Source: JBBQBM01 sp964554485
GTDB taxonomy: Bacteria > Patescibacteriota > Saccharimonadia > Saccharimonadales > JAGQMS01
Assembly (NCBI GenBank): GCA_964554485.1
Contig: CAZKOX010000001.1
Span: forward strand, 62,001 to 126,000
Length of the DNA stretch: 64,000 bases
Direction of reading: 5' to 3'
Shown: one piece after another, positions 43,876 to 54,013 of the stretch
Numbering within the stretch: the first letter of the stretch is position 1
Layout of the letters: every line of letters starts with the position of its first letter
Notes under the pieces: generated by a model
The model's input: only the letters and a program-made list of their open reading frames with translations
Database searches by the model: none
Told to the model about the DNA's origin: nothing
Made by a program: the position numbers and the translations under genes

Positions 43876-44184
43876 ATGTCAGTATCGGAGAGATTACTTT
43901 GTCCGACAACTGGTTTAGAGTGTAGCTACAGAGTTCACTTAGATGAACTATATTCACCGATCGGGCAAGAACACGTACCAGAAGAGTTTAATCCAGTAAC
44001 TGATGGCATAAAACTTGCTGCAAGATTTGCAGAACATAGTGCCGTAGCTCGAGTACTTAGCTGTGAAGGCCCGGGCGATGATTTAAGTTGCCCGACCGCA
44101 GAAACGATGGCTAATAGTCGAACTAGAACTGCATCAAGATCAGTAGTAAAAAAAGTAATTAGTTTTATTAGAGGAACAAAATAA
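43876..44184 (+). CDS. hypothetical small protein between rpsG and fusA
   Basis: A 102-residue protein with no recognised family. It has four cysteines (near residues 9, 16, 63 and 71), whose spacing does not form a clear CxxC knuckle. It starts 2 bases after the S7 stop and its TAA overlaps the fusA ATG, so it is translated within the str operon. The C-terminal end is basic ([15 protein letters not shown]), so RNA or ribosome binding is possible but unsupported. Confidence 0.6.
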   Translation: MSVSERLLCPTTGLECSYRVHLDELYSPIGQEHVPEEFNPVTDGIKLAARFAEHSAVARVLSCEGPGDDLSCPTAETMANSRTRTASRSVVKKVISFIRGTK

Positions 44185-46268
44185 TGGCAGAAAAAAAATA
44201 CAAATTAGAAGACGTTCGAAACATTGGGATTATTGCTCATATTGATGCTGGAAAAACCACAACTACCGAAGGTATTTTGTTTCGAACCGGCTTAAAGCAC
44301 AAAATTGGTGCTGTCCATGACGGTGCAACCACGACCGACTGGATGGAGCAAGAGCGCGAGCGTGGAATTACTATTACTGCCGCTGCAGTGACTTGTTTTT
44401 GGCAGAACCGCAAAATTAACATCATCGACACACCGGGGCACATTGACTTCACCGCTGAGGTAGAACGCTCTCTGCGCGTCTTAGACGGCGCTGTAGTCGT
44501 TTTTGACGGTAAGATGGGTGTTGAGGCCCAAACCGAGACAGTATGGCGTCAGGCCGACAAATATCGCACACCGCGCATTTGTTTTATTAATAAGATTAAC
44601 CAAACCGGTGGTGATTTTTATAAGAGTCTTGATTCGTTACATGCACGACTTAATAAAAACGCATTTCCTATCCACCTGCCTATTGGTTTTGAACAGTCAA
44701 TTAACGGTGTCGTTGACCTCATTACGATGAAGTCGTACACCTACAAAGAATTTACCGATAAGAGTCTTGTTGAAGGCGAAATTCCTGAAGATATGATGGA
44801 AAAGGTCAAGCGCTACCGAAGTCTGCTTATCGAGAACGCTGTTTCAGAAGATGAAGCAATGCTAGAGAAATATCTTGAAGTTGGTGAAGATGGTTTGAGT
44901 GTTGATGAAATCAAGCAAGCTGTTCGTACTGCAACGTTGAATGGTAACTTCTATCCTGTAACCGGTGGTGATGGACGCGGTGTTATTGTCGAAAAACTGC
45001 TCGATGCCATGGTCGAATTCCTACCAAGCCCACTAGATCGTGGTTCAACTTGGGGAACACAACCAAAAACTGGTGATGAGATCGAACGAAAACCAGAAGA
45101 ATCAGAGCCATTTGCTGGCCTAGCTTTCAAGATTGCAACCGACCCATTTGTCGGAAAACTTGCATTCTTCCGCGTTTACTCTGGAAAGATTGTTGCCGGA
45201 AGCTACATCTTAAACAGCTCAACCGGCGAAAAGGAACGAGTTGGTCGAATTGTGCGTATGTTTGCTGATCAGCGTGAAGATGTTACCGAAGTTGGCGCTG
45301 GAGATATCGCTGCTATCGTTGGGCTAAAAGGTACTACAACCGGAAATACTCTTTGCGATGTCGCTCACCCAATTGTGCTTGAAAGCATTACTTTTGCTGA
45401 ACCACCAGTTTCGATTGCAATCGAACCAGCTACAAAAGCCGACCAAGAAAAGATGAGTATTGCCTTGCAGCGTCTTGCTGAAGAAGATCCAACTTTCCGA
45501 GTTTCTTCAAATGCCGAAACTAACCAGACTATAATTTCTGGAATGGGTGAGCTACACCTCGAAATCATTGTTGATCGTATGAAGCGTGAATTTGGTGTTA
45601 TGGCTAATGTTGGTGCGCCACAGGTTGCCTACCGTGAAACAATCCGCAAAGACGGCGTTGAAGCAGAAGGTAAGTTTGTTCGCCAATCAGGTGGACGTGG
45701 TCAATATGGTCACGTTTGGTTGCGACTTAGCCAAAACGAGACTGGTAAAGGTTTTGAGTTTATTAACTCCATTAAGGGTGGAACAGTCCCTAGTGAATAC
45801 ATCAAACCTGTACAAGAAGGTGTTGCTGAAGCATTGCAAAACGGTGTTTTGGCCGGCTACCCGGTTGTAGACGTAAAAGTCGAACTTTACGATGGTAGCT
45901 ACCACGATGTTGACTCCTCAGAAATGGCCTTCAAGATTGCCGGAAGCATGGGTATTCAGGCTGGTGTTAAGAAAGCCAATCCGGTTATCTTAGAGCCGAT
46001 CATGAACCTAGAAGTTGTTACACCGGAAGAGTTCATGGGTGACATCATCGGCGACTTGAGCGCCCGCCGCGGACGAGTTGAATCGATGGACGACCGCTTT
46101 GGCGCAAAGGTAATTAAAGCCTACGTACCTCTTGCCGAACTATTTGGTTACACCACAGATATCCGTAGCATGACCCAAGGTCGAGCCGCAAGCACTATGG
46201 AACTTGACCACTATGCTGACGTACCGAACAACGTTGCTGAAGCCATCATCGCCAAAAACGGCAAATAA
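44184..46268 (+). CDS. fusA: elongation factor G
   Basis: A 694-residue translocase GTPase. G1 loop AHIDAGKT at residues 18-25, G2 [10 protein letters not shown]3 DTPGHIDF, G4 NKIN, then domains II-V with the EF-G-specific [10 protein letters not shown] and the domain IV block. It moves tRNA and mRNA through the ribosome after peptide bond formation. Starts overlapping the preceding orphan by one base. Normal length and no lost motif. Confidence 0.97.
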   Translation: MAEKKYKLEDVRNIGIIAHIDAGKTTTTEGILFRTGLKHKIGAVHDGATTTDWMEQERERGITITAAAVTCFWQNRKINIIDTPGHIDFTAEVERSLRVLDGAVVVFDGKMGVEAQTETVWRQADKYRTPRICFINKINQTGGDFYKSLDSLHARLNKNAFPIHLPIGFEQSINGVVDLITMKSYTYKEFTDKSLVEGEIPEDMMEKVKRYRSLLIENAVSEDEAMLEKYLEVGEDGLSVDEIKQAVRTATLNGNFYPVTGGDGRGVIVEKLLDAMVEFLPSPLDRGSTWGTQPKTGDEIERKPEESEPFAGLAFKIATDPFVGKLAFFRVYSGKIVAGSYILNSSTGEKERVGRIVRMFADQREDVTEVGAGDIAAIVGLKGTTTGNTLCDVAHPIVLESITFAEPPVSIAIEPATKADQEKMSIALQRLAEEDPTFRVSSNAETNQTIISGMGELHLEIIVDRMKREFGVMANVGAPQVAYRETIRKDGVEAEGKFVRQSGGRGQYGHVWLRLSQNETGKGFEFINSIKGGTVPSEYIKPVQEGVAEALQNGVLAGYPVVDVKVELYDGSYHDVDSSEMAFKIAGSMGIQAGVKKANPVILEPIMNLEVVTPEEFMGDIIGDLSARRGRVESMDDRFGAKVIKAYVPLAELFGYTTDIRSMTQGRAASTMELDHYADVPNNVAEAIIAKNGK

Positions 46269-46270
46269 TC

Positions 46271-46299
46271 TTTACAAACAGATTGAAGACTGTTAATAT
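46271..46299 (+). promoter_or_regulatory. tuf promoter and leader
   Basis: TTTACA (46271-46276), 17 bases, TAATAT (46294-46299). The leader to ATG 46397 is about 90 bases, can form a TTTTGC/GCAAAA hairpin, and ends with the ribosome binding site AAGGAG. Confidence 0.5.
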
Positions 46300-46396
46300 T
46301 GACAGGTAACTCGCGTGAGGGCTTTTGCTTTTGACGCAAAAATGGAACGCGAAAAACACTAATATAACGATAAATAAACCAAGGAGAACCCTCTAA

Positions 46397-47578
46397 ATGG
46401 CAGATTTTAAGCGAGACAAACCGCATGTTAACGTTGGTACTATGGGTCATGTCGACCACGGTAAGACCAGCCTAACAGCAGCTATCACTATGGTGCTTGC
46501 AAAGCGCCTCCCAAGTGAAGTTAACAAACCAGTTAAGTACGACCAAATCGACAACGCACCTGAAGAAAAAGCACGTGGTATAACCATTGCTACTTCTCAC
46601 CAGGAGTATGAATCAGAAAAGCGTCACTACGCGCATGTTGATATGCCTGGTCACGCCGACTACGTTAAGAACATGATTACTGGTGCCGCTCAAATCGACG
46701 GTGCTATCTTGGTTGTGTCTGCTGCAGACGGTCCAATGCCTCAAACTCGTGAGCACGTTTTGCTTGCTAAGCAGGTAGGTGTTCCATCGGTTCTTGTTTT
46801 CTTGAACAAGATGGATCTTGCCGATGCTGAACTTGTCGACCTAGTCGAAGAAGAAGTTCGCGACCTACTAGCTAAGTACGAATTCGACCGCAATGCACCT
46901 ATCATTCGTGGTTCTGCAACAAAAGCTATTGAAGGCGACAGCGCCAACGAAGATGCAATTATGGAACTTGTTAAAGCTATGGACGACTTCATTCCAGAGC
47001 CTAAGCGTGAGCTAGACAAGCCATTCCTAATGCCAATCGAAGACGTTTTCTCAATCAAGGGTCGTGGCACAGTTGCTACTGGCCGTGTTGAGCAAGGAAT
47101 CGTCAAAGTTAACGAGGAAGTTGAAATTGTCGGTATCCGCCCAACTTCAAAATCTGTTGTAACTGGTGTTGAGATGTTTAAAAAGAATCTTGACCAAGGT
47201 CAAGCTGGCGACAATGTTGGTATCTTGCTTCGAGGAATCGAACGTGACGACATCGAACGTGGTCAAGTTTTGGCCAAAACTGGTTCGATCACTCCACACA
47301 CTGAATTTGACGCTGAAGTTTACATCCTAAACAAAGAAGAAGGCGGTCGCCACACTCCATTCTTCAAGGGTTACAAGCCACAGTTCTACTTCCGTACTAC
47401 GGACGTAACTGGTGAGGTTGAACTTCCTGCTGACAAAGAAATGGTTATGCCTGGTGACACTGTTACTTTCAAGGTAAAGCTACTTTCTCCAATTGCTATG
47501 GATCAAGGTCTTCGCTTCGCTATTCGCGAAGGTGGTAAGACTGTTGGTGCTGGTGTTGTGACTAAAATTACCAAATAA
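46397..47578 (+). CDS. tuf: elongation factor Tu
   Basis: A 393-residue EF-Tu. G1 loop GHVDHGKT at 17-24 (followed by S where T is common), the switch region [14 protein letters not shown]3 [12 protein letters not shown] and NKMD. Delivers aminoacyl-tRNA to the ribosome. A strong ribosome binding site (AAGGAGAAC) precedes the ATG. A terminator hairpin at 47605 ends the unit. The only tuf copy visible here. Confidence 0.97.
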   Translation: MADFKRDKPHVNVGTMGHVDHGKTSLTAAITMVLAKRLPSEVNKPVKYDQIDNAPEEKARGITIATSHQEYESEKRHYAHVDMPGHADYVKNMITGAAQIDGAILVVSAADGPMPQTREHVLLAKQVGVPSVLVFLNKMDLADAELVDLVEEEVRDLLAKYEFDRNAPIIRGSATKAIEGDSANEDAIMELVKAMDDFIPEPKRELDKPFLMPIEDVFSIKGRGTVATGRVEQGIVKVNEEVEIVGIRPTSKSVVTGVEMFKKNLDQGQAGDNVGILLRGIERDDIERGQVLAKTGSITPHTEFDAEVYILNKEEGGRHTPFFKGYKPQFYFRTTDVTGEVELPADKEMVMPGDTVTFKVKLLSPIAMDQGLRFAIREGGKTVGAGVVTKITK

Positions 47579-47604
47579 AACAAAACAGTTTACTAAAAAA
47601 TAAA

Positions 47605-47635
47605 AAAGCGCTAGAGCTATCTGGCGCTTTCTTAT
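47605..47635 (+). terminator. tuf terminator
   Basis: AAAGCGC (47605-47611) pairs with GCGCTTT (47624-47630), followed by a short T-containing tail. Confidence 0.6.
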
Positions 47636-47677
47636 TAATACTTGTACAAATACATAAAATGTATCATTATATAAGCC

Positions 47678-47998
47678 ATGCCTAAATATACAATTTCAGT
47701 AGAAAAACGACCGGGAATTAATGGTGGCAGTATCGCCTGGATTGAGCCACGTCTTGAACCAACAGACAAAGAATTATTATCAGAAGATCCTCGAACTGCA
47801 AGTCTGGTCGGAGGGTTAAAGCTTGATTTGTTCTCCCAGAGCGAAGGTTACTTTCTTTCAGTTGAAGAGCTGACGGGACGTGGTGTTTTTGGAGATGTAC
47901 ACAAAACTGTCCACGAAGTAGTTCACTCGATTAGCGGAAGACTTGCCGGCGTGTTGCAGGATGCGGGTATTGAAGTGGATGTTGAATTTGTCAGCTAA
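47678..47998 (+). CDS. hypothetical protein between tuf and rpsJ
   Basis: A 106-residue soluble protein, not recognised. It is predicted mixed alpha/beta, with a compact C-terminal helix (DVHKTVHEVVHSISGRLAGVLQDAG) and acidic composition. It has its own boxes (TTGTAC 47642-47647, 17 bases, CATTAT 47665-47670, 7 bases from the ATG), so it is independent of tuf. No function can be given. Confidence 0.55.
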   Translation: MPKYTISVEKRPGINGGSIAWIEPRLEPTDKELLSEDPRTASLVGGLKLDLFSQSEGYFLSVEELTGRGVFGDVHKTVHEVVHSISGRLAGVLQDAGIEVDVEFVS

Positions 47999-48147
47999 TC
48001 TCTTGCAAAGGGGGTAGTTTTCTAAATGGTTTTGTTGTAGAATAGGCCTGTAAATTAATGGTGCTGACTAAAAGTCGTTACGATTGTTCTCTATAACAGC
48101 GTAAAGATGTTACAGCGCAAACGTAAGTAGATAGAAAGGTTTTTAAT

Positions 48148-48543
48148 ATGGCAGAAGCCAAAAAAGTAAAAAAAGAAGTAGAGATAGTAGAGCCAAAGGT
48201 TGTAGTTAAAGCTGATGATGCACCAAAAGCGCCAGAAGGTAAGCAACGCATTAGAATTCGTCTGAAAGCTTTTGACCACAAAGTAATCGATGTTTCAACA
48301 AAGCAGATCGTAGAAACCGCTTTGCGTACTGGCGCTACAATTGCCGGTCCTATTCCTCTTCCTACAAAAAAGACAGTTTATACGGTTGTTACAAGCCCGC
48401 ACGTCTTCAAAAAGGGTCGTGAACAGTTCGAAATGCGAATTCATAAGCGTATCATCGATGTTTTTGAGCCAACACCAAAGACTATCGACAGTTTGATGAA
48501 CTTGTCCTTACCAGCCGGCGTTGAAGCTGAAATCAAGATGTAG
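48148..48543 (+). CDS. rpsJ: 30S ribosomal protein S10 (uS10)
   Basis: A 131-residue S10. The core (about 32-131, from [17 protein letters not shown] to the [12 protein letters not shown] end) is standard, with an extra 30-residue lysine/valine/proline-rich N-terminal tail. ATG 48148 has GAAAGG upstream. S10 is an assembly protein of the 30S head and part of antitermination (NusE). Unlike in most bacteria it is not followed by rplC: an inverted gene overlaps its last 11 bases. Confidence 0.95.
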   Translation: MAEAKKVKKEVEIVEPKVVVKADDAPKAPEGKQRIRIRLKAFDHKVIDVSTKQIVETALRTGATIAGPIPLPTKKTVYTVVTSPHVFKKGREQFEMRIHKRIIDVFEPTPKTIDSLMNLSLPAGVEAEIKM

Positions 48544-49312
48544 CTACGACAGTAGATGCATGATCTTCATGGCTATCTAGTCTTGAAGATGCTTCGCGTT
48601 TTTCACGTTCTCGAGTTACGGATTGCCTAAAAGCTTCCATAAAGGTTGCAAGCTTGTCGTCGTCAATTTCTCCAAAAGATGATTCAAGACTTGTCGCAAC
48701 CAAAACAGCGTCTACTAACGGTACATAACTGCCAACGTTCTCGGCATTAACTCCACTTGCAACGGCTAGTTTTGAACGATTTATGGCTGCACGCATAGCT
48801 GTCAATTTTTCCAATGATGCTGGTGAACCTGTTCTCGGACCAGTGGTAGTTACAAAATCAACATAAGGGTCTGCCTTTTGGGCCATCAATGCACTCTGCT
48901 CTGGATTTTCGGTATAATTTGCTGCTTTGTGAGAAACCCCAGCAAATAGTTTTGTTTCTTTTGTACTATCCCTGGGCGTTAATTCTTGTAAATATTCCAT
49001 ACAATCTTGATCAAATGGATACCAATCTGTCCAAAGAGCATCTGGCACTAATCCAGAAACTACTAGTATTTGATATGCGTCAAAAGGATGACGCATATCT
49101 AGAAAGTTGAGTCCGATAAAGGCATCTGGAAACGCTGCTGTTACCGCTTCGTAACGTCGCAGTAAGGAGGCAGCATTAAATTCATGGTTAATTAAAAAAG
49201 CGCCGTCTGCTCCGGCGCTGATTACTCGCTCAACTGCGTTTAATGTTCCTGCTACTCGTTCGTTATGAATAACTGGATACAGTTTTGGTCCACCAAATTC
49301 GACATTCGACAT
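48533..49312 (-). CDS. TIM-barrel protein, possible BtpA/SgcQ family
   Basis: A 259-residue soluble protein. Repeating beta-alpha pattern and phosphate-binding-like loops ([46 protein letters not shown]) fit a TIM barrel related to BtpA/SgcQ proteins. Whether it is an enzyme is unknown. A charged C-terminal tail (about 225-259) is extra. It is inverted relative to the ribosomal operons and its 3' end overlaps rpsJ by 11 bases. Confidence 0.6.
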   Translation of the reverse strand: MSNVEFGGPKLYPVIHNERVAGTLNAVERVISAGADGAFLINHEFNAASLLRRYEAVTAAFPDAFIGLNFLDMRHPFDAYQILVVSGLVPDALWTDWYPFDQDCMEYLQELTPRDSTKETKLFAGVSHKAANYTENPEQSALMAQKADPYVDFVTTTGPRTGSPASLEKLTAMRAAINRSKLAVASGVNAENVGSYVPLVDAVLVATSLESSFGEIDDDKLATFMEAFRQSVTREREKREASSRLDSHEDHASTVVATS

Positions 49313-49405
49313 TTTATACCCCTCTTGTTTAAAAGTACTGTACTACAAAATATTGAATAACAACATTATTATGTTAAACACAAGCTTTTTGCTAAACTGT
49401 TAATA

Positions 49406-49672
49406 ATGAAAAAACAACAACAAAGAGCCAAAGAATCAGACAGTGCTTATGTACTAAAGTTAATACTTTATATATTCCTAGGGTCATTATGGTTACGGGT
49501 CGGAGTGAATAATTCAGATTGGTTTGTTCCGATGCCTTTGGGCTTTGTAGTAGGTCTTCTACTTACTTCACATGAACATTTTCGAATAGATAAAAAAATA
49601 GAATACGCAATATTGGTCTGCGTAATGTTTATTAGCTTTTTCTTACCGTTCGGAATAGTCCTTGGTCTTTAA
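49406..49672 (+). CDS. small membrane protein
   Basis: An 88-residue protein with two or three hydrophobic helices (about 14-32, 42-53 and 67-87) and a basic, glutamine-rich N-terminus (MKKQQQRAKE). No named family. TAAACT (49393-49398) ends 7 bases from the ATG, giving a leaderless start. It sits between rpsJ and rplC with no obvious link to them. Confidence 0.6.
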   Translation: MKKQQQRAKESDSAYVLKLILYIFLGSLWLRVGVNNSDWFVPMPLGFVVGLLLTSHEHFRIDKKIEYAILVCVMFISFFLPFGIVLGL

Positions 49673-49677
49673 ACTTC

Positions 49678-49849
49678 TTGACCATAAGAGGTAGAGCTGG
49701 TACAATTGCACGGTAATTTGATTATCGCTAGGCGAATATCTGCTTGGTGAGTTAGCAAGTCTTATTGGCAAGCCCTTAGGAAACTGCTAGACACCAAGTG
49801 TTTTTGTGCCTTAAAGATAACTATAAATAACAGAGGTAAAACGTTAGCT
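49678..49849 (+). promoter_or_regulatory. rplC promoter and attenuator-like leader
   Basis: TTGACC (49678-49683), 17 bases, TACAAT (49701-49706). The leader of about 137 bases folds as CTTGGTG (49743-49749) with CACCAAG (49792-49798), enclosing TAGCA/TGCTA (49753-49757 with 49785-49789). TGTTTTTG follows the stem, as in an intrinsic terminator. GTG start at 49850 with AGAGG at 49832-49836. This resembles the autoregulated S10 leader of other bacteria, here standing in front of L3. Confidence 0.6.
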
Positions 49850-50476
49850 GTGAAAGCATTAATCACAAGAAAAGTTGGAATGGCCAGTATCGTATCCGAA
49901 GACGGTGCTATGCTACCTGTTACTCTACTTTCAGCTAGCCCAAATGTTATTTCTCAAGTCAAAACCGTCGAAAAAGATGGTTATAACGCTCTACAACTTG
50001 GCTTTGAAAACAAAGCAAAGCTTGGCAAAGCAGCAGCCGGACACTTCAAAAACTCTGGTAAAACACCAAAAGTCGTCCGCGAATTCCGTATTGACGAAGC
50101 AAACGAAGAAGAAAAAGTCGGTCTTGAAATCAAGGCCGACGTTTTTGAAGTCGGTGACGTTGTTAACGTTACCGGCACTAGTAAGGGTAAAGGTTTTGCC
50201 GGTACGATCAAGCGCTATAACTTCGGTCGTGGTCGTAAGACGCACGGTGGTCGTAGCTATCGCCGACCTGGATCAATTGGTTCAATGTATCCTCAGAAGA
50301 TTTTTAAGGGTAAACGAATGGCCGGCCAGATGGGTAACGTTCGAGTAAATGTCCGAAACCTAAAAGTAGCCTTAGTAGATGTTGAGAATAATGTTATCGG
50401 TTTGGTAGGTGCAGTACCTGGTCCTCGCAAAAGTATTGTTCTTGTCCAGTCTGCTAACAAAAAGGGAGTTAAATAA
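49850..50476 (+). CDS. rplC: 50S ribosomal protein L3 (uL3)
   Basis: A 208-residue L3 with GTG start. The RNA-contacting centre (GTSKGKGFAGTIKRYNFGRGRKTHGGRSYRRPGSIG) and the end segment (GQMGNVRVNVRNLKV) are intact. First gene of the S10-spc block after the interrupted rpsJ. Its stop overlaps rplD by one base. An early 50S assembly protein near the peptidyl transferase centre. Confidence 0.95.
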   Translation: MKALITRKVGMASIVSEDGAMLPVTLLSASPNVISQVKTVEKDGYNALQLGFENKAKLGKAAAGHFKNSGKTPKVVREFRIDEANEEEKVGLEIKADVFEVGDVVNVTGTSKGKGFAGTIKRYNFGRGRKTHGGRSYRRPGSIGSMYPQKIFKGKRMAGQMGNVRVNVRNLKVALVDVENNVIGLVGAVPGPRKSIVLVQSANKKGVK

Positions 50477-51114
50477 TGGCAGTCCCAACATTCACTAACA
50501 CTGGCGCTAAAGCCACTGTTGCCGCAACTCTACCAAAGGAAATCTTTGGTCTTGAGGTTAAAAATCATGAACTAGTTAAGGCTGCTTATGTCGGTTATCT
50601 TGCTAACGGCCGAAGCAATAATGCTGTAACTCTAAAACGCGGTGAAGTTCGTGGTGGTGGTAAGAAACCTTGGCGTCAAAAAGGTACAGGTCGGGCACGT
50701 TTTGGCTCAAGCCGTAACCCAATCTGGCGTGGTGGTGGTATAGCTTTTGGTCCAACTGGTGTTGAAAATTACTCAATGGGACTTAGTACCGCTAGTCGTC
50801 GACAGTCTCTTCGACAAGCACTTAGCTTAAAAAACACTGCTGGTGCAGTTTCAGTGATCGAAAAATTCAACTTTAAAGAAGCTAAGACTAAAGAAGCAGC
50901 AAAATTATTAGAAAAACTAGGCGCTAAACGAAACACCGTTATTGTTGTAGCGGCTCCAGATGTAAACCTAGCGAAGGTAATGAACAACTTACCAAATGTA
51001 ATGGTTGTCACTGTTTCAAGACTTAGCACTTATCATGTCATGAACGCCGATATGCTACTGATTGTATCTGATGCTATCGCAGGACTTACTACTCGACTAG
51101 GAGCGAAAAAATGA
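50476..51114 (+). CDS. rplD: 50S ribosomal protein L4 (uL4)
   Basis: A 212-residue L4 with the extended loop (GGGKKPWRQKGTGRARFGSSRNPIWRGG) that enters the exit tunnel. In other bacteria L4 also represses its own operon, so it is a candidate effector of the leader upstream of rplC. Its TGA overlaps the rplW ATG (ATGA). Confidence 0.95.
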   Translation: MAVPTFTNTGAKATVAATLPKEIFGLEVKNHELVKAAYVGYLANGRSNNAVTLKRGEVRGGGKKPWRQKGTGRARFGSSRNPIWRGGGIAFGPTGVENYSMGLSTASRRQSLRQALSLKNTAGAVSVIEKFNFKEAKTKEAAKLLEKLGAKRNTVIVVAAPDVNLAKVMNNLPNVMVVTVSRLSTYHVMNADMLLIVSDAIAGLTTRLGAKK

Positions 51115-51449
51115 CTTTAGTTATTTCTCCACGAGTTTCAGAGAAGGCCTATGCAGCAGCTGCTAACGTCGATAATGGTGTTTACACATTCGTCGTTCCA
51201 AAAACAACTAATAAGCATGAAGTTAAACTAGCTGTTGAGAAACTTTATGACGTTACTGTTACGAATATCAATATCTCTATTCTTAAGGGAAAGACTAAGC
51301 GATTTGCGCAAAAGCGCGGCCGATCAAGCATTGGTACTCGTCAAAGTGTCAAAAAAGCCTACGTCACTCTAAAAAGCGGTGACAGCATCCCAGTATTTAA
51401 CCCAGAAGCTGCCGATGAAGCACCGGCTAAGATTAAGGGGAGTAAATAA
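51111..51449 (+). CDS. rplW: 50S ribosomal protein L23 (uL23)
   Basis: A 112-residue L23: ISPRVSEKAY start, VPKTTNKHEVKLAVEKLYDVTV and the KGKTKRFAQKRGR loop. It forms part of the tunnel exit and docks trigger factor. The C-terminus is somewhat extended with a D/E/A-rich tail. Overlaps rplD and rplB by 4 and 1 bases. Confidence 0.94.
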   Translation: MTLVISPRVSEKAYAAAANVDNGVYTFVVPKTTNKHEVKLAVEKLYDVTVTNINISILKGKTKRFAQKRGRSSIGTRQSVKKAYVTLKSGDSIPVFNPEAADEAPAKIKGSK

Positions 51450-52288
51450 TGGCTATTAAATCCTACCGACCAATGACACCTGGTACTCGCGGTATGACCA
51501 CTCAGGATATGTCTGAAATTACTACCAAAAAGCCTGTAAAATCTCTGATTGTCGCTAAAAAGACTATTACTGGTCGAAACAACCAAGGTCGCATTACAAC
51601 ACGTCACAAGGGTGGCGGTGTTCGACGTAATTACCGAATTATCAACTTCACTATGCCAGTTGGTATCGATGCTGTTGTTGAGCACATCGAGTACGACCCA
51701 AACCGTTCAGCTCGAATTGCTCGATTACATGATACAAACGGCAAGTACCACTACATTATTGCTGCACAGGGTATGAAGCAGGGTGATAAAATCTCAAGCC
51801 AAGAAGATGCTGCTGTTGAGAACGGCAACCGACTTTCTCTTCGATCAATTCCTACTGGTAGTACGATTTATGCTATCGAATTACAGCCAGGACGAGGTTC
51901 ACAGATGGTGCGCAGCGCCGGTGCGGGTGCTCAGCTAGTCGCTAAAGATGAAACCTATGCGCAAGTACGTCTACCTAGTGGCGAAGTTCGCATGGTTCAC
52001 CTTGATTGTATGGCGCACATTGGTAATGTTGGTAACGTGCAACATCAGAACGTCAAAATTGGTAAAGCCGGTCGCAGTCGACGTAAGGGTATTCGTCCTA
52101 CGGTTCGTGGTGTAGTTATGAACGCTGTTGATCACCCACACGGTGGTGGAGACGGTGGACGTCACCGCATGGCTAGAGCTCCAGTTACGCCTTGGGGTCA
52201 AAAGACACTTGGCTTTAAGACTAGAACTCGCAAGAGTACGAGCAAATTTATTGTTAAAAACCGCCACCAGGCAAAGAGGGGTAACTAA
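51449..52288 (+). CDS. rplB: 50S ribosomal protein L2 (uL2)
   Basis: A 279-residue L2, normal size. It has the RRNYRIINF core and the C-terminal NAVDHPHGGGDGG segment that carries the histidine needed for peptidyl transferase structure. Essential for subunit association. Overlaps rplW by one base (TAATG); rpsS follows after 3 bases. Confidence 0.96.
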   Translation: MAIKSYRPMTPGTRGMTTQDMSEITTKKPVKSLIVAKKTITGRNNQGRITTRHKGGGVRRNYRIINFTMPVGIDAVVEHIEYDPNRSARIARLHDTNGKYHYIIAAQGMKQGDKISSQEDAAVENGNRLSLRSIPTGSTIYAIELQPGRGSQMVRSAGAGAQLVAKDETYAQVRLPSGEVRMVHLDCMAHIGNVGNVQHQNVKIGKAGRSRRKGIRPTVRGVVMNAVDHPHGGGDGGRHRMARAPVTPWGQKTLGFKTRTRKSTSKFIVKNRHQAKRGN

Positions 52289-52291
52289 ACC

Positions 52292-52573
52292 ATGTCCAGA
52301 TCTCTAAAAAAAGGTATGTTTATCGATCCAAAACTTATGAAAAAAGTTTCAGCACTTGGTGCAGAAGACCGAACAATCATAAAGACTTGGGCGCGAGCTT
52401 GTACGATTACGCCAGAATTTGTTGGCCGTACTATTGCTGTTCACAATGGTCGAGTTCACGTACCTGTTTTTGTTACTGAGAACATGGTTGGGCACAAACT
52501 AGGTGAGTTTTCACCAACCCGAAAGTTCAGATCACACGGCGGTAAAATGGCTAAATCAGAAGGGGCTAAATAA
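52292..52573 (+). CDS. rpsS: 30S ribosomal protein S19 (uS19)
   Basis: A 93-residue S19 starting [15 protein letters not shown] with the expected [30 protein letters not shown] core and a basic end. Binds the 30S head with S13. TAA overlaps the rplV ATG. Confidence 0.95.
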   Translation: MSRSLKKGMFIDPKLMKKVSALGAEDRTIIKTWARACTITPEFVGRTIAVHNGRVHVPVFVTENMVGHKLGEFSPTRKFRSHGGKMAKSEGAK

Positions 52574-52965
52574 TGGCAGTTCTAGCTCAAGCTAAAGGTG
52601 TGCAGATGAGCACTAGAAAAGTCGCGACTGTCGCTTCATTAGTTCGTGGTCGCATGGTTTCTGATGCACTTGTTATTCTTGCTCACACACCACGTTTCTC
52701 AGCTGAGGCTGTTGCTAAGGTTGTTAGAAGCGCTCAAGCTAACGCCGAGCATAATCATGGCTACAAGCCAGACACACTTCGAATCGTTGAGATTTCCGTT
52801 ACTTCTGGACCACGTTTAAAGCGCTACCGACCTGCAGCAAAGGGTTCTGCTAATAAGTTCCAGCACAAAAGCAGCCACATTCGTGTTATGGTTGACGGCG
52901 AAAAACGAGAAATTAAGAAAGTTGCCGCAAAACCTGCTGCTAAAACTACAAAGGAGAGCAAATAA
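52573..52965 (+). CDS. rplV: 50S ribosomal protein L22 (uL22)
   Basis: A 130-residue L22 with the long beta-hairpin (SGPRLKRYRPAAKGSANKFQHKSSHIRVMV) that lines the exit tunnel beside L4. The C-terminal tail is lysine- and alanine-rich. Overlaps rpsC by one base. Confidence 0.94.
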   Translation: MAVLAQAKGVQMSTRKVATVASLVRGRMVSDALVILAHTPRFSAEAVAKVVRSAQANAEHNHGYKPDTLRIVEISVTSGPRLKRYRPAAKGSANKFQHKSSHIRVMVDGEKREIKKVAAKPAAKTTKESK

Positions 52966-53597
52966 TGGGTCACAAAGTTAATCCAATCAGCATGCGACTG
53001 CAAATCAACAAGCAGTGGCAGAGCAAATGGTTCGCTGGAAAGCGTGACTATACTACTTATTTGACTCAAGATTTAAGCGTTCGTCGCATGATTCAAGATA
53101 AACTTGGCTCAAGAGCGAGCATTAATCGTGTCGAAATCGAACGATCACAGAATTCTGTGACAGTTACGATCTTTACAGCAAAAGCTGGTGTTGTCATCGG
53201 ACGAGGTGGTACGGGTGCCCAGGAACTAAAAGCCGATATTGAAAAGATTTATGGTGTACCTGTTCGCGTTAATATCGAAGAAGTTAAGAAACCTGAACTT
53301 CAGGCTAAGATCGTAGCAGAAAACATCGCTCATCAATTAGAACGACGTATCGCATTCCGACGAGCTGTAAAGCAAGCTCTAGGATCTACGATGCGTGCTG
53401 GTGCTAAAGGTATTCGTATCGAAGTTGCCGGACGTTTGAATGGCAATGATATGTCGCGTCGTGAAAAAGTGATTGAAGGTAGCGTACCGCTACATACTCT
53501 TCGTGCAGATATTGATTTTGCAAAAGCTCGAGCCGCTTATCCTGGCTCTGGCATTATTGGTGTTAAGGTTTGGATTTATAAAGGCGAGGTTCAGTAA
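52965..53597 (+). CDS. rpsC: 30S ribosomal protein S3 (uS3)
   Basis: A 210-residue S3 with an N-terminal [18 protein letters not shown] opening, a KH domain with the [12 protein letters not shown] loop, and a C-terminal domain. Located at the mRNA entry channel. Overlaps its neighbours by one base on each side. Confidence 0.95.
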   Translation: MGHKVNPISMRLQINKQWQSKWFAGKRDYTTYLTQDLSVRRMIQDKLGSRASINRVEIERSQNSVTVTIFTAKAGVVIGRGGTGAQELKADIEKIYGVPVRVNIEEVKKPELQAKIVAENIAHQLERRIAFRRAVKQALGSTMRAGAKGIRIEVAGRLNGNDMSRREKVIEGSVPLHTLRADIDFAKARAAYPGSGIIGVKVWIYKGEVQ

Positions 53598-54013
53598 TGT
53601 TGTTACCTAAGAAAATGACCTATCGCCGACACTTCAAAGGCCGCACACGCGGACCAGCTACTTCTATGAATGAACTTAGTTTTGGTACTTTTGGCCTTCA
53701 GTCGCAAGAGCTGGGACGAATTACAAGCCGTCAAATCGAGGCTTCACGTCAAGCTATGACTCGATACGTAAAACGTGGTGGTAAGATCTGGATTCGAATA
53801 TTTCCACACCTTCCAGTTACTAGAAAGCCACAGGATGTAAAAATGGGCGGTGGTAAGGGTTCTCCTGAGTATTTTGCAGCACGAGTATTTCCTGGAACTG
53901 TAATGTTTGAGATTGATGGTGTCACGCCTGAGATTGCTCACGAAGCGTTACGTCTTGCTGCACATAAGTTACCAGTAAAAACAAAGGTACTTTCAAAGGT
54001 AAATCAGATATGA
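53597..54013 (+). CDS. rplP: 50S ribosomal protein L16 (uL16)
   Basis: A 138-residue L16: [19 protein letters not shown] start, [39 protein letters not shown] core. Contacts tRNA at the A and P sites. Overlaps rpsC by one base and rpmC by four (ATGA). Confidence 0.95.
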   Translation: MLLPKKMTYRRHFKGRTRGPATSMNELSFGTFGLQSQELGRITSRQIEASRQAMTRYVKRGGKIWIRIFPHLPVTRKPQDVKMGGGKGSPEYFAARVFPGTVMFEIDGVTPEIAHEALRLAAHKLPVKTKVLSKVNQI

